The position numbers were made by a program, and so were the translations under genes. A stretch of DNA of 64,000 bases. Origin: Pseudomonadota bacterium (GTDB lineage: Bacteria > Pseudomonadota > Alphaproteobacteria > Reyranellales > Reyranellaceae). Location: positions 1-64,000 of the forward strand of contig JAEWIV010000115.1 of the NCBI GenBank assembly GCA_023386865.1, in the 5' to 3' direction. The notes beneath the pieces were generated by a model. That model was not told the origin of the DNA. It saw nothing but the letters and a program-made list of their open reading frames with translations, and made no database searches. Below are positions 1 to 7,992 of this stretch, one piece after another. The first letter of the stretch is position 1, and each line of letters begins with the position of its first letter.

Positions 1-114
1 CGGCCAGGAATGAACGATGCCCGCCGCATAATAACTGGTGGTATTTCCGCACCCCGCTCAGCTCCAACGGCCAGCTCGAGGACGAGCTGGCAACGATCCG
101 TTGAATCCGGGTTG

Positions 115-885
115 ATGAGTGAGCCGAAAATCCTGATCGAGACCGCGCCGCCGGTCACCACGATCGTCATCAACCGGCCGCGGGTGAAGAACGCCCTCGA
201 CAACGAAGCGGCTCACGCCCTGGCTGCGGCGCTGAAGGGATTCGAGGCGGACGCCGACGCCCGCATTGCGGTGCTGACCGGCGCAGGCGGGGCCTTTTGC
301 GCCGGCGCCGATCTCAAGGAGCTGGGCTCGGGCACCGACTACTTCCCGTGGGCTGGCAGCGACGAAGGGCCGTTGCGCGCACCGCTCGCCAAGCCGGTGA
401 TCGCCGCCGTTGAAGGTCATGCCTGCGCCGGCGGCCTGGGCGTGGCGCTGTTCTGCGACATCCGCATCGTCGACGATACGGCGATCTTCGGCGTGTTCTC
501 GCGCCGCTGGGGCGTGCCGATGAGCGACGGTACGACGGTCCGCCTGCCCCGCATCGTCGGGCAAGGACGGGCGATGGACATGCTGCTGACCGGCCGCGCC
601 GTCGGCGCCGACGAGGCGATCGCCATTGGCCTCGCCACCCGCAAGGTTGCCCGCGGCACGACACGGGCGGAAGCCGAATCGCTCGCCCGTCAGATCGCCG
701 GATTCCCGCCGATCGCCATGACATCGGACCGGCAGTCGGCCTACGAAAGCTTCGATCGCGACCAGGCTTCCGCCGTGCGGCGGGAAATGGAATTGTCTCT
801 GGCGGCGCGGCGGCAGGAATCGCAGAAAGGCGCGGCGCGATTCGCCGAGGGCGAAGGTCGGCACGGCAAGTTCGAGAGGCGGTGA
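115..885 (+). CDS. Crotonase-fold (enoyl-CoA hydratase/isomerase family) protein lacking both catalytic glutamates
   Basis: A 256-residue crotonase-superfamily protein, normal length for the family. The CoA/oxyanion-hole segment GAFCAGADLKEL lies at about residues 59-70 and the second family block AGGLGVALFCDIR at about 105-117. I start at ATG 115, where family similarity begins; an in-frame ATG at 10 would add 35 residues of low-complexity sequence. Aligned to rat mitochondrial hydratase, the position of Glu144 is Gly109 and that of Glu164 is Ser129, so classical hydration is unlikely. Other crotonase chemistries (isomerisation, dehalogenation, thioester cleavage) remain possible. The stop codon abuts the ATG of the downstream quinone oxidoreductase, implying co-transcription. 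A related protein lies at 3793-4584 on the other strand. Family assignment is secure; reaction unknown. Confidence 0.85.
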   Translation: MSEPKILIETAPPVTTIVINRPRVKNALDNEAAHALAAALKGFEADADARIAVLTGAGGAFCAGADLKELGSGTDYFPWAGSDEGPLRAPLAKPVIAAVEGHACAGGLGVALFCDIRIVDDTAIFGVFSRRWGVPMSDGTTVRLPRIVGQGRAMDMLLTGRAVGADEAIAIGLATRKVARGTTRAEAESLARQIAGFPPIAMTSDRQSAYESFDRDQASAVRREMELSLAARRQESQKGAARFAEGEGRHGKFERR

Positions 886-1908
886 ATGCGGGCGTTGGTT
901 TGCGAGGCTTACGGGCCGATCGAGAATCTGAAAATTGCAGATGTGCCGGTGCCGGAGCCCAAGGCGGACGAGGTGCTGCTGCGGGTCGGCGCCGCCGGCG
1001 TGAGCTTCGCCGCCCTGCTGGGTGTCCAGGGCAAGCATCAGAACAAGCCGCCCCTGCCCTACGTGCCGGGCAACGAGATGGCGGGCCACATCGTCAAGCT
1101 CGGCTCGGGCGTCACCAATCTCACCGTCGGCCAGCGGGTCGCCACCGGCGTCAGCCAGGGTGCCTTCGCCGAATATGCGGTGGCGACGGCGGCCAATGTG
1201 GTGCCGATCCCCGAGACCATGCCCTATGCGCAGGCCACCAACTTTCCGACGCTCTATCCGACGGCGTATGGCGCCTTGAAGTGGAAGGCCGACATGCAGC
1301 CCGGCGAAGTGCTGCTGGTGCACGGCGCCGGCGGCGGCTCGGGCCTCACGGCGATCGAGGTCGGCAAGGCGATGGGCGCGGTCGTCATCGCCTCGGCCGG
1401 CGGCGCCGACAAGCTCGCCGCCGCCCGGGAGGCCGGCGCCGATCATCTCATCGACTACCGCTCGGAAGATCTGCGCAGCCGCGTCCTGAAGCTGACCGAC
1501 GGCCGCGGCGCCGACGTCGTCTACGACCCGGTCGGTGGATCGGCCTTCGACGTTTCGCTGCGTTGCGTGGCGCCGGAAGGACGGCTGATCCCGATGGGCT
1601 TCGCCAGCGGCACCATCCCACAGATCCCCGCCAACATCCTGTTGGTCAAGAACGTGACCGTGATCGGCTTCTACTACGGCTACTACACGGGCTGGGGCGG
1701 CCGCAGCGAGCCTACCGAAAGGGACGCCGCCGGGCTGGCCAGAAGGCGGGCCATGGTGATGGCCGCCCAAGCCGAGCTGATGCGCTGGTTCACCGAGGAC
1801 AAGCTCAGGGCGACGATCGCCGGCACGTTCGACCTCGCCGACTGGGTGCAGGGCTTCAGGCTGATCGAGGAGCGCTTGGTCGTCGGCAAGGCGGTGCTCG
1901 TCCCCTGA
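886..1908 (+). CDS. NADPH:quinone oxidoreductase-type MDR protein
   Basis: A 340-residue zinc-independent medium-chain dehydrogenase/reductase of the quinone oxidoreductase group. It has the N-terminal GroES-like domain (about 1-120, with the PGNEMAGHIV block near 61-70) and the Rossmann nucleotide-binding segment HGAGGGSGL at about 146-154. No structural-zinc cysteine cluster is visible, as expected for this group. Its ATG begins on the base after the upstream crotonase stop, so the two are likely translated from one message. It probably reduces quinones or alpha,beta-unsaturated carbonyls with NADPH; beside a crotonase, an enoyl-thioester or enone substrate is plausible but inferred. Confidence 0.88.
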   Translation: MRALVCEAYGPIENLKIADVPVPEPKADEVLLRVGAAGVSFAALLGVQGKHQNKPPLPYVPGNEMAGHIVKLGSGVTNLTVGQRVATGVSQGAFAEYAVATAANVVPIPETMPYAQATNFPTLYPTAYGALKWKADMQPGEVLLVHGAGGGSGLTAIEVGKAMGAVVIASAGGADKLAAAREAGADHLIDYRSEDLRSRVLKLTDGRGADVVYDPVGGSAFDVSLRCVAPEGRLIPMGFASGTIPQIPANILLVKNVTVIGFYYGYYTGWGGRSEPTERDAAGLARRRAMVMAAQAELMRWFTEDKLRATIAGTFDLADWVQGFRLIEERLVVGKAVLVP

Positions 1909-1984
1909 GGCTTTGATCTGCGACAAAGACTGAGCCCGGCGCGCGGTCGATACTGTGCGCGTAAGGACTGTCGAAGACCGGATC

Positions 1985-2539
1985 ATGGCTTGGCGCAACG
2001 ATGCAAATTCCTATGGGGCGGTCGCCCAGGCGCTGCACTGGGGCGCTGCTCTGTGCGTGGCGCTTGCCTGGGCGCTCGGCACGTTCGTCGACGACCTTCC
2101 GAAGGCCGAGGAGCGTTCCGTCCTCTTTGTGCACATGTCGTTGGGCCTGGCCTTGCTCGCCATCCTCGGCGTGCGACTGGGCTGGCGTCTCGGCAATCCG
2201 CCGCCTCGACCACTGCCGTCGACGATCGGAGCCTGGTCGCACCGACTCGCCACGCCGGTCCACTGGCTGCTCTATGCCCTGATGCTGGCCGCGCCTTTGT
2301 CGGGAATCGTGTTGGAGTTTCTACGCGGCCAGCCGGTGCCGGTGTTCGGGCTGTTCGAGATCGCCTCGCCCTGGCCAAGAGACCGCGCGTTCGCCAGGTC
2401 GGTCAAGGAAGTGCACGAGGTGCTTGCCAACGTCCTCCTCGTCGTCGCGGCCCTACATGCCTTCGCGGCCCTCGCCCATCACTACGTCGTGAAGGATGCC
2501 ACCCTGCTACGCATGCTGCCCGGCCGTCACCGTCGCTAG
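1985..2539 (+). CDS. Cytochrome b561 family membrane protein
   Basis: A 184-residue four-helix inner-membrane dihaem cytochrome b561. Hydrophobic segments lie at about residues 12-32, 45-65, 85-105 and 140-160. Candidate haem-ligand histidines occur in the motifs LHWGAA, HRLATPVHW, VHEVLANVLL and LHAFAALAHHY, matching the bacterial family pattern. These proteins pass electrons between quinol and periplasmic acceptors such as superoxide. I use ATG 1985, giving the conserved MAWRND..YGAVAQALHW start, rather than a GTG ten codons upstream. It stands apart from its neighbours by 76 nt upstream and 63 nt downstream, so it may be a single transcription unit. Confidence 0.9.
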   Translation: MAWRNDANSYGAVAQALHWGAALCVALAWALGTFVDDLPKAEERSVLFVHMSLGLALLAILGVRLGWRLGNPPPRPLPSTIGAWSHRLATPVHWLLYALMLAAPLSGIVLEFLRGQPVPVFGLFEIASPWPRDRAFARSVKEVHEVLANVLLVVAALHAFAALAHHYVVKDATLLRMLPGRHRR

Positions 2540-2602
2540 ACAGCACCGTCCGGCGACGCGACGCTTGTCGGCCGCCGGCTTTCCGGCTTAGCTGGTCGCG
2601 GC

Positions 2603-2983
2603 ATGCCGATTCAATGGACCGTATCTCACCCGACGCGCCTGGTGATCGCGGTTGCCAGAGGCGACCTCCGCCTCGTGGACATCGAGAGCTATCTGGATGG
2701 TGTCGTCACGGCGGACGTCCTGGCGTACCGCAAGATATTCGACATGACCCAGGCGAGGCCCAAGCTCAGTGATGACGACCTGTTGACATTGGGCGCGCGC
2801 ATCCGCGCCTATATCGCACTCGGCACGATCGGCCCGTTGGCCATCGTTGCCACGACGAATGAGAGTTACCAGCAAGCCCGCATGTTCATCGCGCTCGCCG
2901 AAGCCGACCGGCCGATCGAGATCTTCCGCGAGCTTCACCTTGCCCGACAATGGCTGGACGGCCTGCCCGATCTCAAGACCTGA
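2603..2983 (+). CDS. Small SpoIIAA/STAS-like protein of unknown function
   Basis: A 126-residue soluble protein. The alternating strand-helix pattern (TRLVIAVARGDLRLVDIESYL near the start, then VLAYRKIFDMTQA) resembles the SpoIIAA-like/STAS fold group found in many alphaproteobacterial hypothetical proteins. No catalytic motif, signal peptide or membrane segment is evident. It faces the phytanoyl-CoA dioxygenase gene tail to tail with a 3-nt gap. The start at ATG 2603 is the first in frame. I do not recognise a specific function; a sensory or scaffolding role would be an inference from the fold only. Confidence 0.65.
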   Translation: MPIQWTVSHPTRLVIAVARGDLRLVDIESYLDGVVTADVLAYRKIFDMTQARPKLSDDDLLTLGARIRAYIALGTIGPLAIVATTNESYQQARMFIALAEADRPIEIFRELHLARQWLDGLPDLKT

Positions 2984-2986
2984 GCT

Positions 2987-3793
2987 TCAAAGAACCTTCG
3001 GAAACATCGCGCAGGCCAGCCGGTCACCAGGCACGAGCCCATGGCCTTCGAGCGGCGGCGAAATCTGGCCGCCGCGCGCCGCGTAGCGCGCGTCGTCGCC
3101 GCACCAGCGCGTGGCCCAGGCACGGCGCCGGCGCGACGCCGAGAGATTTCCCGATGCGCCGTGCAAGGTGAGCGCATGGAAGGCGACGACGTCGCCCGGC
3201 TCCATGTCCCAGGCGAGGAACTCGTGGCGCTCGCGCTCGGCGTCGAGGTCGGGCAGCGGCTCGAAACGCGGATCGGAGACCGCGAGGTCGACCCCGCCCT
3301 GCCTGAAGAATTTCGGCTGGAACCATCGGCGCCAGCGATGCGAGCCCTTCACGTACTCCACGCAGGTCGCGCGATCGACCGCATCGAGCGGCAGCCACAG
3401 CGAGACGATCTGCTCGCCGTCGATCGGATAGTAGGGCTGGTCGTGATGCCAGGGCGTGCGCTCGCGCGTGCCCGGCTCCTTCACCAGCAGGTGGTCGTGA
3501 TAGTACACGACCTCGCGCGACCCCATGAGCCGGGCCGCGATCTCGCGGGCCGGCGAGCGGTAGACGAAGTCGCGGGCCGCCGCATGGCGCTGCCAGAGCT
3601 GGAAGTCGACGAAGAAGAGGCCGGGCGCACCCTGCGGCGTGTTCAGCCGGACCATGGGACCGGGCTCGATCATGTCGGCATCGACCGCCTCGCGCAGACG
3701 CTCGATCCAGTCGGCGGAGAAGGCGCCGCGCAGGCAGATCGCGCCGTCCGCGCGATAGCGCGCGACCTCCTCGTCGGTCGGCAGTTCCGCCAT
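2987..3793 (-). CDS. Phytanoyl-CoA dioxygenase family protein (Fe(II)/2-oxoglutarate)
   Basis: A 268-residue PhyH-type dioxygenase. The Fe(II) facial triad is visible: the H-x-D pair within TPWHHDQPYY (His116, Asp118) and a distal His211 in ALTLHGASGN, followed about ten residues later by an arginine-rich stretch suited to bind 2-oxoglutarate. Such enzymes hydroxylate acyl-CoAs, carboxylates or small natural products with O2. The start is ATG 3793, whose last base overlaps the stop codon of the upstream crotonase, so the two are translationally coupled; a longer frame extending to 4228 is antisense to that gene and is rejected. The substrate is unknown, though coupling to a crotonase points to a CoA thioester. 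Confidence 0.9.
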   Translation of the reverse strand: MAELPTDEEVARYRADGAICLRGAFSADWIERLREAVDADMIEPGPMVRLNTPQGAPGLFFVDFQLWQRHAAARDFVYRSPAREIAARLMGSREVVYYHDHLLVKEPGTRERTPWHHDQPYYPIDGEQIVSLWLPLDAVDRATCVEYVKGSHRWRRWFQPKFFRQGGVDLAVSDPRFEPLPDLDAERERHEFLAWDMEPGDVVAFHALTLHGASGNLSASRRRRAWATRWCGDDARYAARGGQISPPLEGHGLVPGDRLACAMFPKVL

Positions 3794-4584
3794 CAGATGT
3801 CTCCGAAGGTGCCGCCGCGGCCCTTGCCGGCGGCGAAACGCGCCGCGCCCGAACGCGCCTCGGCCTGCAGAGCCGGCATGCCGCGCCGTGCTTCGTTGAC
3901 CAGCGACGGGCCGACTTCCAGCGCCCACTGCTCGTAGGACGACAGGCGATCGGAGCGCATGCAGGTCTGGGGGAAGCGGGCGAGCTGCCGGGCAAGCCCG
4001 ATCGCCTCGGGCAAGGCCTGGCCCTCGGGCACCAGGCGATTGGCCAAGCCCCAGTCGAACGCCTCGCGCGCGCCGATCTCGCGGCCCGTCAGGATCATGT
4101 CCAGGGCGCGGCTGTGGCCGATCAGGCGCGGCAGGCGGACGGTGCCGCCATCGACCAGCGGCACGCCCCAGCGCCGGCAGAACACACCGAACTTCGCGCT
4201 TTCCGAGGCCACGCGCATGTCGCACCACAGCGCCAGTTCGAGGCCGCCCGCCACCGCATAGCCCTCGACCGCGGCGATCACCGGTTTGGAGAGCAGATGC
4301 CGCGTCGGGCCCATTGGGCCCGGACCTTCGACGTTGCGCAGCGCCCCCGCCGACGCCTCCTGCGGGTCGCGGCCGGCCGCCACCTTGAGATCGTAGCCGG
4401 CGCAGAACGTTCCACCGCGCCCTGTCAGGATCGCCACTGCCTGCGTATCGTCGGCGTCGAAGGCGAGGAACGCTTCACGCAGCAGTACGGCGGTTTCCGG
4501 GTCTACGGCGTTGCGCGCCTCGCGGAAGCGATCGATCGCAACGACCGTGACCGGCCCCTCTTTTTCGATCGCGACCTCCGCCAT
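3793..4584 (-). CDS. Crotonase/enoyl-CoA hydratase family protein with one catalytic glutamate
   Basis: A 263-residue crotonase. The segment GTFCAGYDLKV (about 58-68) and the block AGGLELALWCDMR (about 112-124) are typical. The residue equivalent to rat Glu144 is present (Glu116), but the Glu164 position is Cys136 in FGVFCRRWGVPL. It shares this FGVF-RRWGVP signature with the protein at 115-885, so the two belong to one subfamily. It sits between a MaoC dehydratase upstream (16 nt gap) and the coupled phytanoyl dioxygenase downstream, forming an apparent operon for acyl-CoA modification with the zf-CHCC gene at its head. One-glutamate crotonases often act as isomerases or with altered chemistry; the reaction is unassigned. 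Confidence 0.88.
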   Translation of the reverse strand: MAEVAIEKEGPVTVVAIDRFREARNAVDPETAVLLREAFLAFDADDTQAVAILTGRGGTFCAGYDLKVAAGRDPQEASAGALRNVEGPGPMGPTRHLLSKPVIAAVEGYAVAGGLELALWCDMRVASESAKFGVFCRRWGVPLVDGGTVRLPRLIGHSRALDMILTGREIGAREAFDWGLANRLVPEGQALPEAIGLARQLARFPQTCMRSDRLSSYEQWALEVGPSLVNEARRGMPALQAEARSGAARFAAGKGRGGTFGDI

Positions 4585-4600
4585 GGTGCCCTTCTCCCGG

Positions 4601-5071
4601 CTAGCGCCCCTGCATCATGCGCAATGGCGTGTAGACCAGCACGGTCCCGCCTTTCTGGTTCTTCACGGTGTTGGTAGTGCGCACCAACGCCCGCATCGGA
4701 TCTTTCGAGGTCGGCCGGATCTCGGTGAGCTCGATCTCGACATGGATCGTGTCGCCGACATAGGTCGGCCCCTTGATGTCGAAGCCCATCGACAGGAAGG
4801 CGAGGCCCGTGCCCTGCAGCGTCGTCGGGATCACCAGTCCCTCGGCCATGGAATAGACCAGGGCGCCGGGCACGGGATGGCCGCCGCGCATCGGCGCGTG
4901 CTCCTTCACGTACTCCTTGTTGGTGAACAATTCCTCGGAAAAGCCGCAAAGAGTGACGAAATTCAGCAGATCAGCCTCGAACAACGTCCGACCATAGGTG
5001 ACGAACCGCTCGCCGATCTTGAGCTCGCGCCAGTTCCAGCCCTCGCCGAGCTGCTTCATGGTCGCGTCCAT
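4601..5071 (-). CDS. MaoC-like hot-dog-fold acyl-CoA dehydratase
   Basis: A 156-residue hot-dog protein of the MaoC type. The segment HPVPGALVYSMAEGL (about 68-82) corresponds to the hydratase-like motif region, and the C-terminal strands (RALVRTTNTVKNQKGG, TVLVYTPLRMM) complete the fold. The start is ATG 5071; it overlaps the TGA of the upstream zf-CHCC gene (ATGA). A longer frame to 5137 would run 22 codons into that gene. It is closely related to the frameshifted gene at 59333-59817, sharing the FAEADLLNFV-like opening and the RxLVRTxN tail. Probable role: hydration of an enoyl-CoA or a related thioester reaction in the same operon. Confidence 0.87.
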   Translation of the reverse strand: MDATMKQLGEGWNWRELKIGERFVTYGRTLFEADLLNFVTLCGFSEELFTNKEYVKEHAPMRGGHPVPGALVYSMAEGLVIPTTLQGTGLAFLSMGFDIKGPTYVGDTIHVEIELTEIRPTSKDPMRALVRTTNTVKNQKGGTVLVYTPLRMMQGR

Positions 5072-5256
5072 CAGTGGGCGTGGGCGTCGGGTTTGGCGCC
5101 TTCGGCCAGAACGTAGAGCCTGCTGCAATAGGGGCATTCCACCCGCCCCTCTTCGCCGAGGTTGAGATAGACTTTAGGATGGCCCAAGGCACCGCCCCCG
5201 CCATCACAGGCAACGCGGTCAGTATCGACAGTAATGACTTCAAACGGCTCGGTCAC
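5071..5256 (-). CDS. zf-CHCC (NDUFS6-like) zinc-finger mini-protein
   Basis: A 61-residue protein with the Cys/His spacing of the zf-CHCC domain: Cys in VACDGGGG, His in LGHPKVYL and a C-x2-C in [10 protein letters not shown]. This domain is the alphaproteobacterial relative of the complex I accessory subunit NDUFS6. I place the start at GTG 5256 because AAAGGAG stands seven bases upstream on the minus strand; longer in-frame starts at 5310 or 5397 lack family similarity. It is usually a stand-alone conserved gene, and here its TGA overlaps the ATG of the MaoC gene. Its 5' end also overlaps the divergent lipoprotein-hydrolase frame by 23 nt if that gene starts at 5234. Confidence 0.85.
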   Translation of the reverse strand: MTEPFEVITVDTDRVACDGGGGALGHPKVYLNLGEEGRVECPYCSRLYVLAEGAKPDAHAH

Positions 5257-6298
5257 AATCTCACTCCTTTCGCGCCTGGCGATGATAGCGGCCATAGCGG
5301 CTGCGGTCATGCTTTCCGCCTGCGCTCCCACCGTTCGGCCCGCAGTTTCGGGCAACGGCTCGGCAGCGAACGGATCTGCCCATGCGCCAACCCTCACATC
5401 CGACCGTTATGTCGCAGCCGACGGTACGTCGCTGCCGGTCGCCGTCTGGCCGGCCGCCACCGCCAGGCCCAAAGCGGTGATCCTGGGCCTGCACGGCTTC
5501 GGCGACTACCGCAAGGCGTGGGACGAGCCGGCCGAGATCTGGGCCAAGGACGGCATCACCACCTATTCCTATGACCAGCGCGGCTTCGGCAGCAGCCCGA
5601 CCCGCGGCCGCTGGCCCGGCACCGCGGCTCTGGTCGACGATGCCAAGGCGATGGTCCTGCTGCTGCGCGCGCGATATCCCGGCGTGCCGCTCTACCTCGC
5701 CGGCGAGAGCATGGGTGGCGCGGTCGCCCTGGTCGCGGAGGCCCAGGGTGCCGACATCGATGGGCTTGTCCTGCTGGCAACGGCGCTACGCTCGCGCGAC
5801 TCTTTCGGTCCCGTGGCGAGCGCCGGCCTGTGGTTCTTCGCCCATACCATCCCGTGGTTCCCCTCGGGTCCGACCTCGATCGACTACAAGCCGACCGACA
5901 ATCCCAAGACGATGGAGAAGCTGCGCAACGATCCGCAGATGCTGCGCCAGGCGCGTCTCGACATGGGCTACGGGCTGGTCAACCTGATGGACGCCGCGCG
6001 CGAAGCGGCGGCGCGCGTCCATGTGCCCTACCTGATGCTGCACGGGCTCGGTGATCGCATCATTCCGCAGGAGCCGGTGAAAGCCGCCATCGAAGTGATG
6101 CCGCGCCGGCCCGATTCCAAGCTCGCCTTCTACAAGGAAGGCTATCACCTGCTGCTGCGCGACAAGGAGGGCAAGACGGTGGCGGCCGATGTCGCCGTCT
6201 GGATCGCCGACCACCAGGCGGCGCTGCCGTCGGGCGCCGAGGCCGCGCAATCACAGCCGGCCATGGCCGCCTTGTGGGGCTCCAAGCACAGCCGTTAG
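5234..6298 (+). CDS. Lipoprotein-anchored alpha/beta hydrolase (monoacylglycerol lipase/lysophospholipase-like)
   Basis: A 354-residue serine hydrolase. The N-terminus has a basic/hydrophobic stretch ending in a lipobox (VMLSAC, Cys30), so the mature protein is probably membrane-anchored and periplasmic. The catalytic triad is visible: nucleophile Ser159 in GESMGG, Asp274 in HGLGDRIIP and His305 in EGYHLLLRD. The oxyanion segment LGLHGFGDY is at about 85-92. It resembles PldB/monoglyceride-lipase proteins. The start is uncertain: ATG 5234 gives a sensible signal peptide but overlaps the zf-CHCC gene, while ATG 5282 gives a very short n-region. It is followed tail to tail by a small lipoprotein gene. 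Confidence 0.86.
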   Translation: MTSNGSVTISLLSRLAMIAAIAAAVMLSACAPTVRPAVSGNGSAANGSAHAPTLTSDRYVAADGTSLPVAVWPAATARPKAVILGLHGFGDYRKAWDEPAEIWAKDGITTYSYDQRGFGSSPTRGRWPGTAALVDDAKAMVLLLRARYPGVPLYLAGESMGGAVALVAEAQGADIDGLVLLATALRSRDSFGPVASAGLWFFAHTIPWFPSGPTSIDYKPTDNPKTMEKLRNDPQMLRQARLDMGYGLVNLMDAAREAAARVHVPYLMLHGLGDRIIPQEPVKAAIEVMPRRPDSKLAFYKEGYHLLLRDKEGKTVAADVAVWIADHQAALPSGAEAAQSQPAMAALWGSKHSR

Positions 6299-6308
6299 CG
6301 ATGGTGCT

Positions 6309-6614
6309 TCAGGCGCAGCGCACGACGACCGTGCCCGTGCCGCGCACGACCGTGGCATCGCCGCGGGTCGGCATGTTGTCCATGTTGAGCACGCTGTAAT
6401 TGCCCTTGCACATGGCGAGCGCCCGGTTCTGGCATCCGCCCGGCATGCTGCAGGTGATCTGGATCGCCTGCTTGCCGTCGGTCCAGGTGATCATCGTGGC
6501 ATTGGTGTCGGACCTGGGATCGGAGCCCGGCGCCGTCTTGGGATCCGTGCAAGCGGCGGAAAGGACGACCAAGCCGAGGACAACCATCCATCGGGCCGTT
6601 GCGCGCATGACCAT
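6309..6614 (-). CDS. Small putative lipoprotein
   Basis: A 101-residue protein with a hydrophobic signal segment (about 8-20) ending in LSAAC, a good lipobox. The mature part has four further cysteines (TCSMPGGCQ, ALAMCKGN and a Cys just before the end), suggesting disulphide bonds in the periplasm. GGGAGAG precedes ATG 6614; an alternative ATG lies two codons in. No known family is recognised. It points toward the hydrolase gene tail to tail and stands alone. Confidence 0.7.
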   Translation of the reverse strand: MVMRATARWMVVLGLVVLSAACTDPKTAPGSDPRSDTNATMITWTDGKQAIQITCSMPGGCQNRALAMCKGNYSVLNMDNMPTRGDATVVRGTGTVVVRCA

Positions 6615-6778
6615 GCTCTCTCCCCCTTATCACCCGGCGGTCGACCGGATGCATGACGATACCTCGCAGCAAGAGGCTCGTATAGTGTCGTCGCCCCCGG
6701 CTCGTTGGAGAACTCGACGCGGCCGGCTGCTGCCGCCCTGTCGATCCTGCTGATCGCCACCTCCGTTCACCGGCGCGC

Positions 6779-7159
6779 TCAGCCGTCGACGACGCCCCTG
6801 CTTTCGATCTCGACCACGAGGCCGGGCACGGCGAGCGCGCTCACTGCCACCAGCGTCGAGGTGATGACGGCGCCTTTGAGCGCCTTGCCCAGGGCCTTGG
6901 TCACCGCGCCCATGTCGCGGATGTCGGTCACGAAGATCGTCATCTGGGTCAGGTCGGAGAGCTTGCAGCCGGCCTTCTTCAGCGCCGCCTCGATCTTGCG
7001 CATGGTGATCGTGGTCTGCTCGGCGGCATCCTTGCCCTGCACGCGGCCTTTCGAATCGAGCGAGGTCGTCCCCGACACGAAGACCAGCGGGCCGCTGCGG
7101 ATCGCGCGGACGTAGAAGGGAACGATTTCCGTTCCGTCGGGAAAGAGTTTCTTCGCCAT
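6779..7159 (-). CDS. RidA/YjgF/YER057c-family protein
   Basis: A 126-residue RidA-like protein. Family blocks are seen in VFVSGTTSLDSKG, the AEQTTITMRKIEAALKKAG helix and the VTDIRDMGAVTKAL segment; the C-terminus ends with the typical VEIESRGVV strand. RidA proteins hydrolyse reactive enamine/imine intermediates; subfamily members act in amine catabolism. The start is ATG 7159 with GGGAGC upstream; an extended frame to 7225 is rejected because it runs into the divergent SDR gene. The conserved arginine of canonical RidA is not in its usual context, so the enzymatic activity is uncertain. Confidence 0.85.
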   Translation of the reverse strand: MAKKLFPDGTEIVPFYVRAIRSGPLVFVSGTTSLDSKGRVQGKDAAEQTTITMRKIEAALKKAGCKLSDLTQMTIFVTDIRDMGAVTKALGKALKGAVITSTLVAVSALAVPGLVVEIESRGVVDG

Positions 7160-7223
7160 GGATTGCTCCCCTACTGTAGGTGCGCAATCTAGTCGGCCCC
7201 TCGGCATTGCGTAAAGGAGACCC

Positions 7224-7970
7224 ATGTCGCTCGACCGCTATCGCACCGCCATCGTCACCGGCGCCAGCCGCGGCATCGGCGCCGCGATCGTCCGGCAGCT
7301 GCGCATCGGCGGCCTCGACGTCTGCGCGGTCGCCCGCTCGGCCGGCGATCTCAGCGCGCTGGCGCAAGAGACCGGCTGCCGGCCGCTGGCGCTCGACATC
7401 AGCCATCGCGACGCGGTGCTGAGCGCGCTCGGCGGCCTCGACGCCGATGTCCTCGTCAACAACGCCTCGGCCATGGTCCGCGGCGGCGTCTCCTGGGAGA
7501 CCGCGCCCGACGCCATCGACCAGCTGATGGCGGTCAACATCAAGGGCGCGCTCAACTGCCTCGCCGCCACGGTGCCCGGCATGAAGGCGCGCGGGCGCGG
7601 CCACATCGTCAACCTGGGCTCGCTCGCGGCGGTCTCGCCGATCCCCGGCATGCCGGTCTATGCCATGACCAAGGCGGCGATCCGCAGCCTCGGCCAGACG
7701 CTCCGGCTCGATCTGCACGGAAGCGGCGTGCGCGTCAGCGAGATTTCGCCGGGCCGCGTCGAGACCGGCGCGCATCTCGCCCTGGCGGAGGATCCCGAGG
7801 AGGGTCGTCGCCGCTTCTACGACGCCTTCGACTGCCTGCAGCCCGACGACATCGCCGAGGCCGTCATGTTCGTCCTGGGCGCACCGCAACGCATGGACGT
7901 GAGCTACATGGAGATCGTGCCCACCGACCAGTCCTACGGCGGCTCGCAGTTCCATCCGCGGGCGCGCTGA
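7224..7970 (+). CDS. Short-chain dehydrogenase/reductase (SDR)
   Basis: A 248-residue classical SDR. The cofactor motif TGASRGIG is at about 12-19, NNAS at 79-82, and the catalytic residues are Ser133 (NLGSLAAVS), Tyr146 and Lys150 (YAMTK). A good ribosome site (AAAGGAG) precedes ATG 7224. It catalyses NAD(P)-dependent oxidoreduction of an alcohol or carbonyl; the substrate is not predictable. It is divergent from the RidA gene with a 64-nt gap that must hold both promoters. Confidence 0.9.
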   Translation: MSLDRYRTAIVTGASRGIGAAIVRQLRIGGLDVCAVARSAGDLSALAQETGCRPLALDISHRDAVLSALGGLDADVLVNNASAMVRGGVSWETAPDAIDQLMAVNIKGALNCLAATVPGMKARGRGHIVNLGSLAAVSPIPGMPVYAMTKAAIRSLGQTLRLDLHGSGVRVSEISPGRVETGAHLALAEDPEEGRRRFYDAFDCLQPDDIAEAVMFVLGAPQRMDVSYMEIVPTDQSYGGSQFHPRAR

Positions 7971-7992
7971 TCGCGGCGCGCGCGGGTCGCAA

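Noticed and set aside
58..1998. Long minus-strand open frame opposite the crotonase and quinone oxidoreductase genes
   Set aside because: Antisense frame in GC-rich coding DNA; composition is His/Arg/Asp-rich without any family motif, while the plus strand holds two clear genes.
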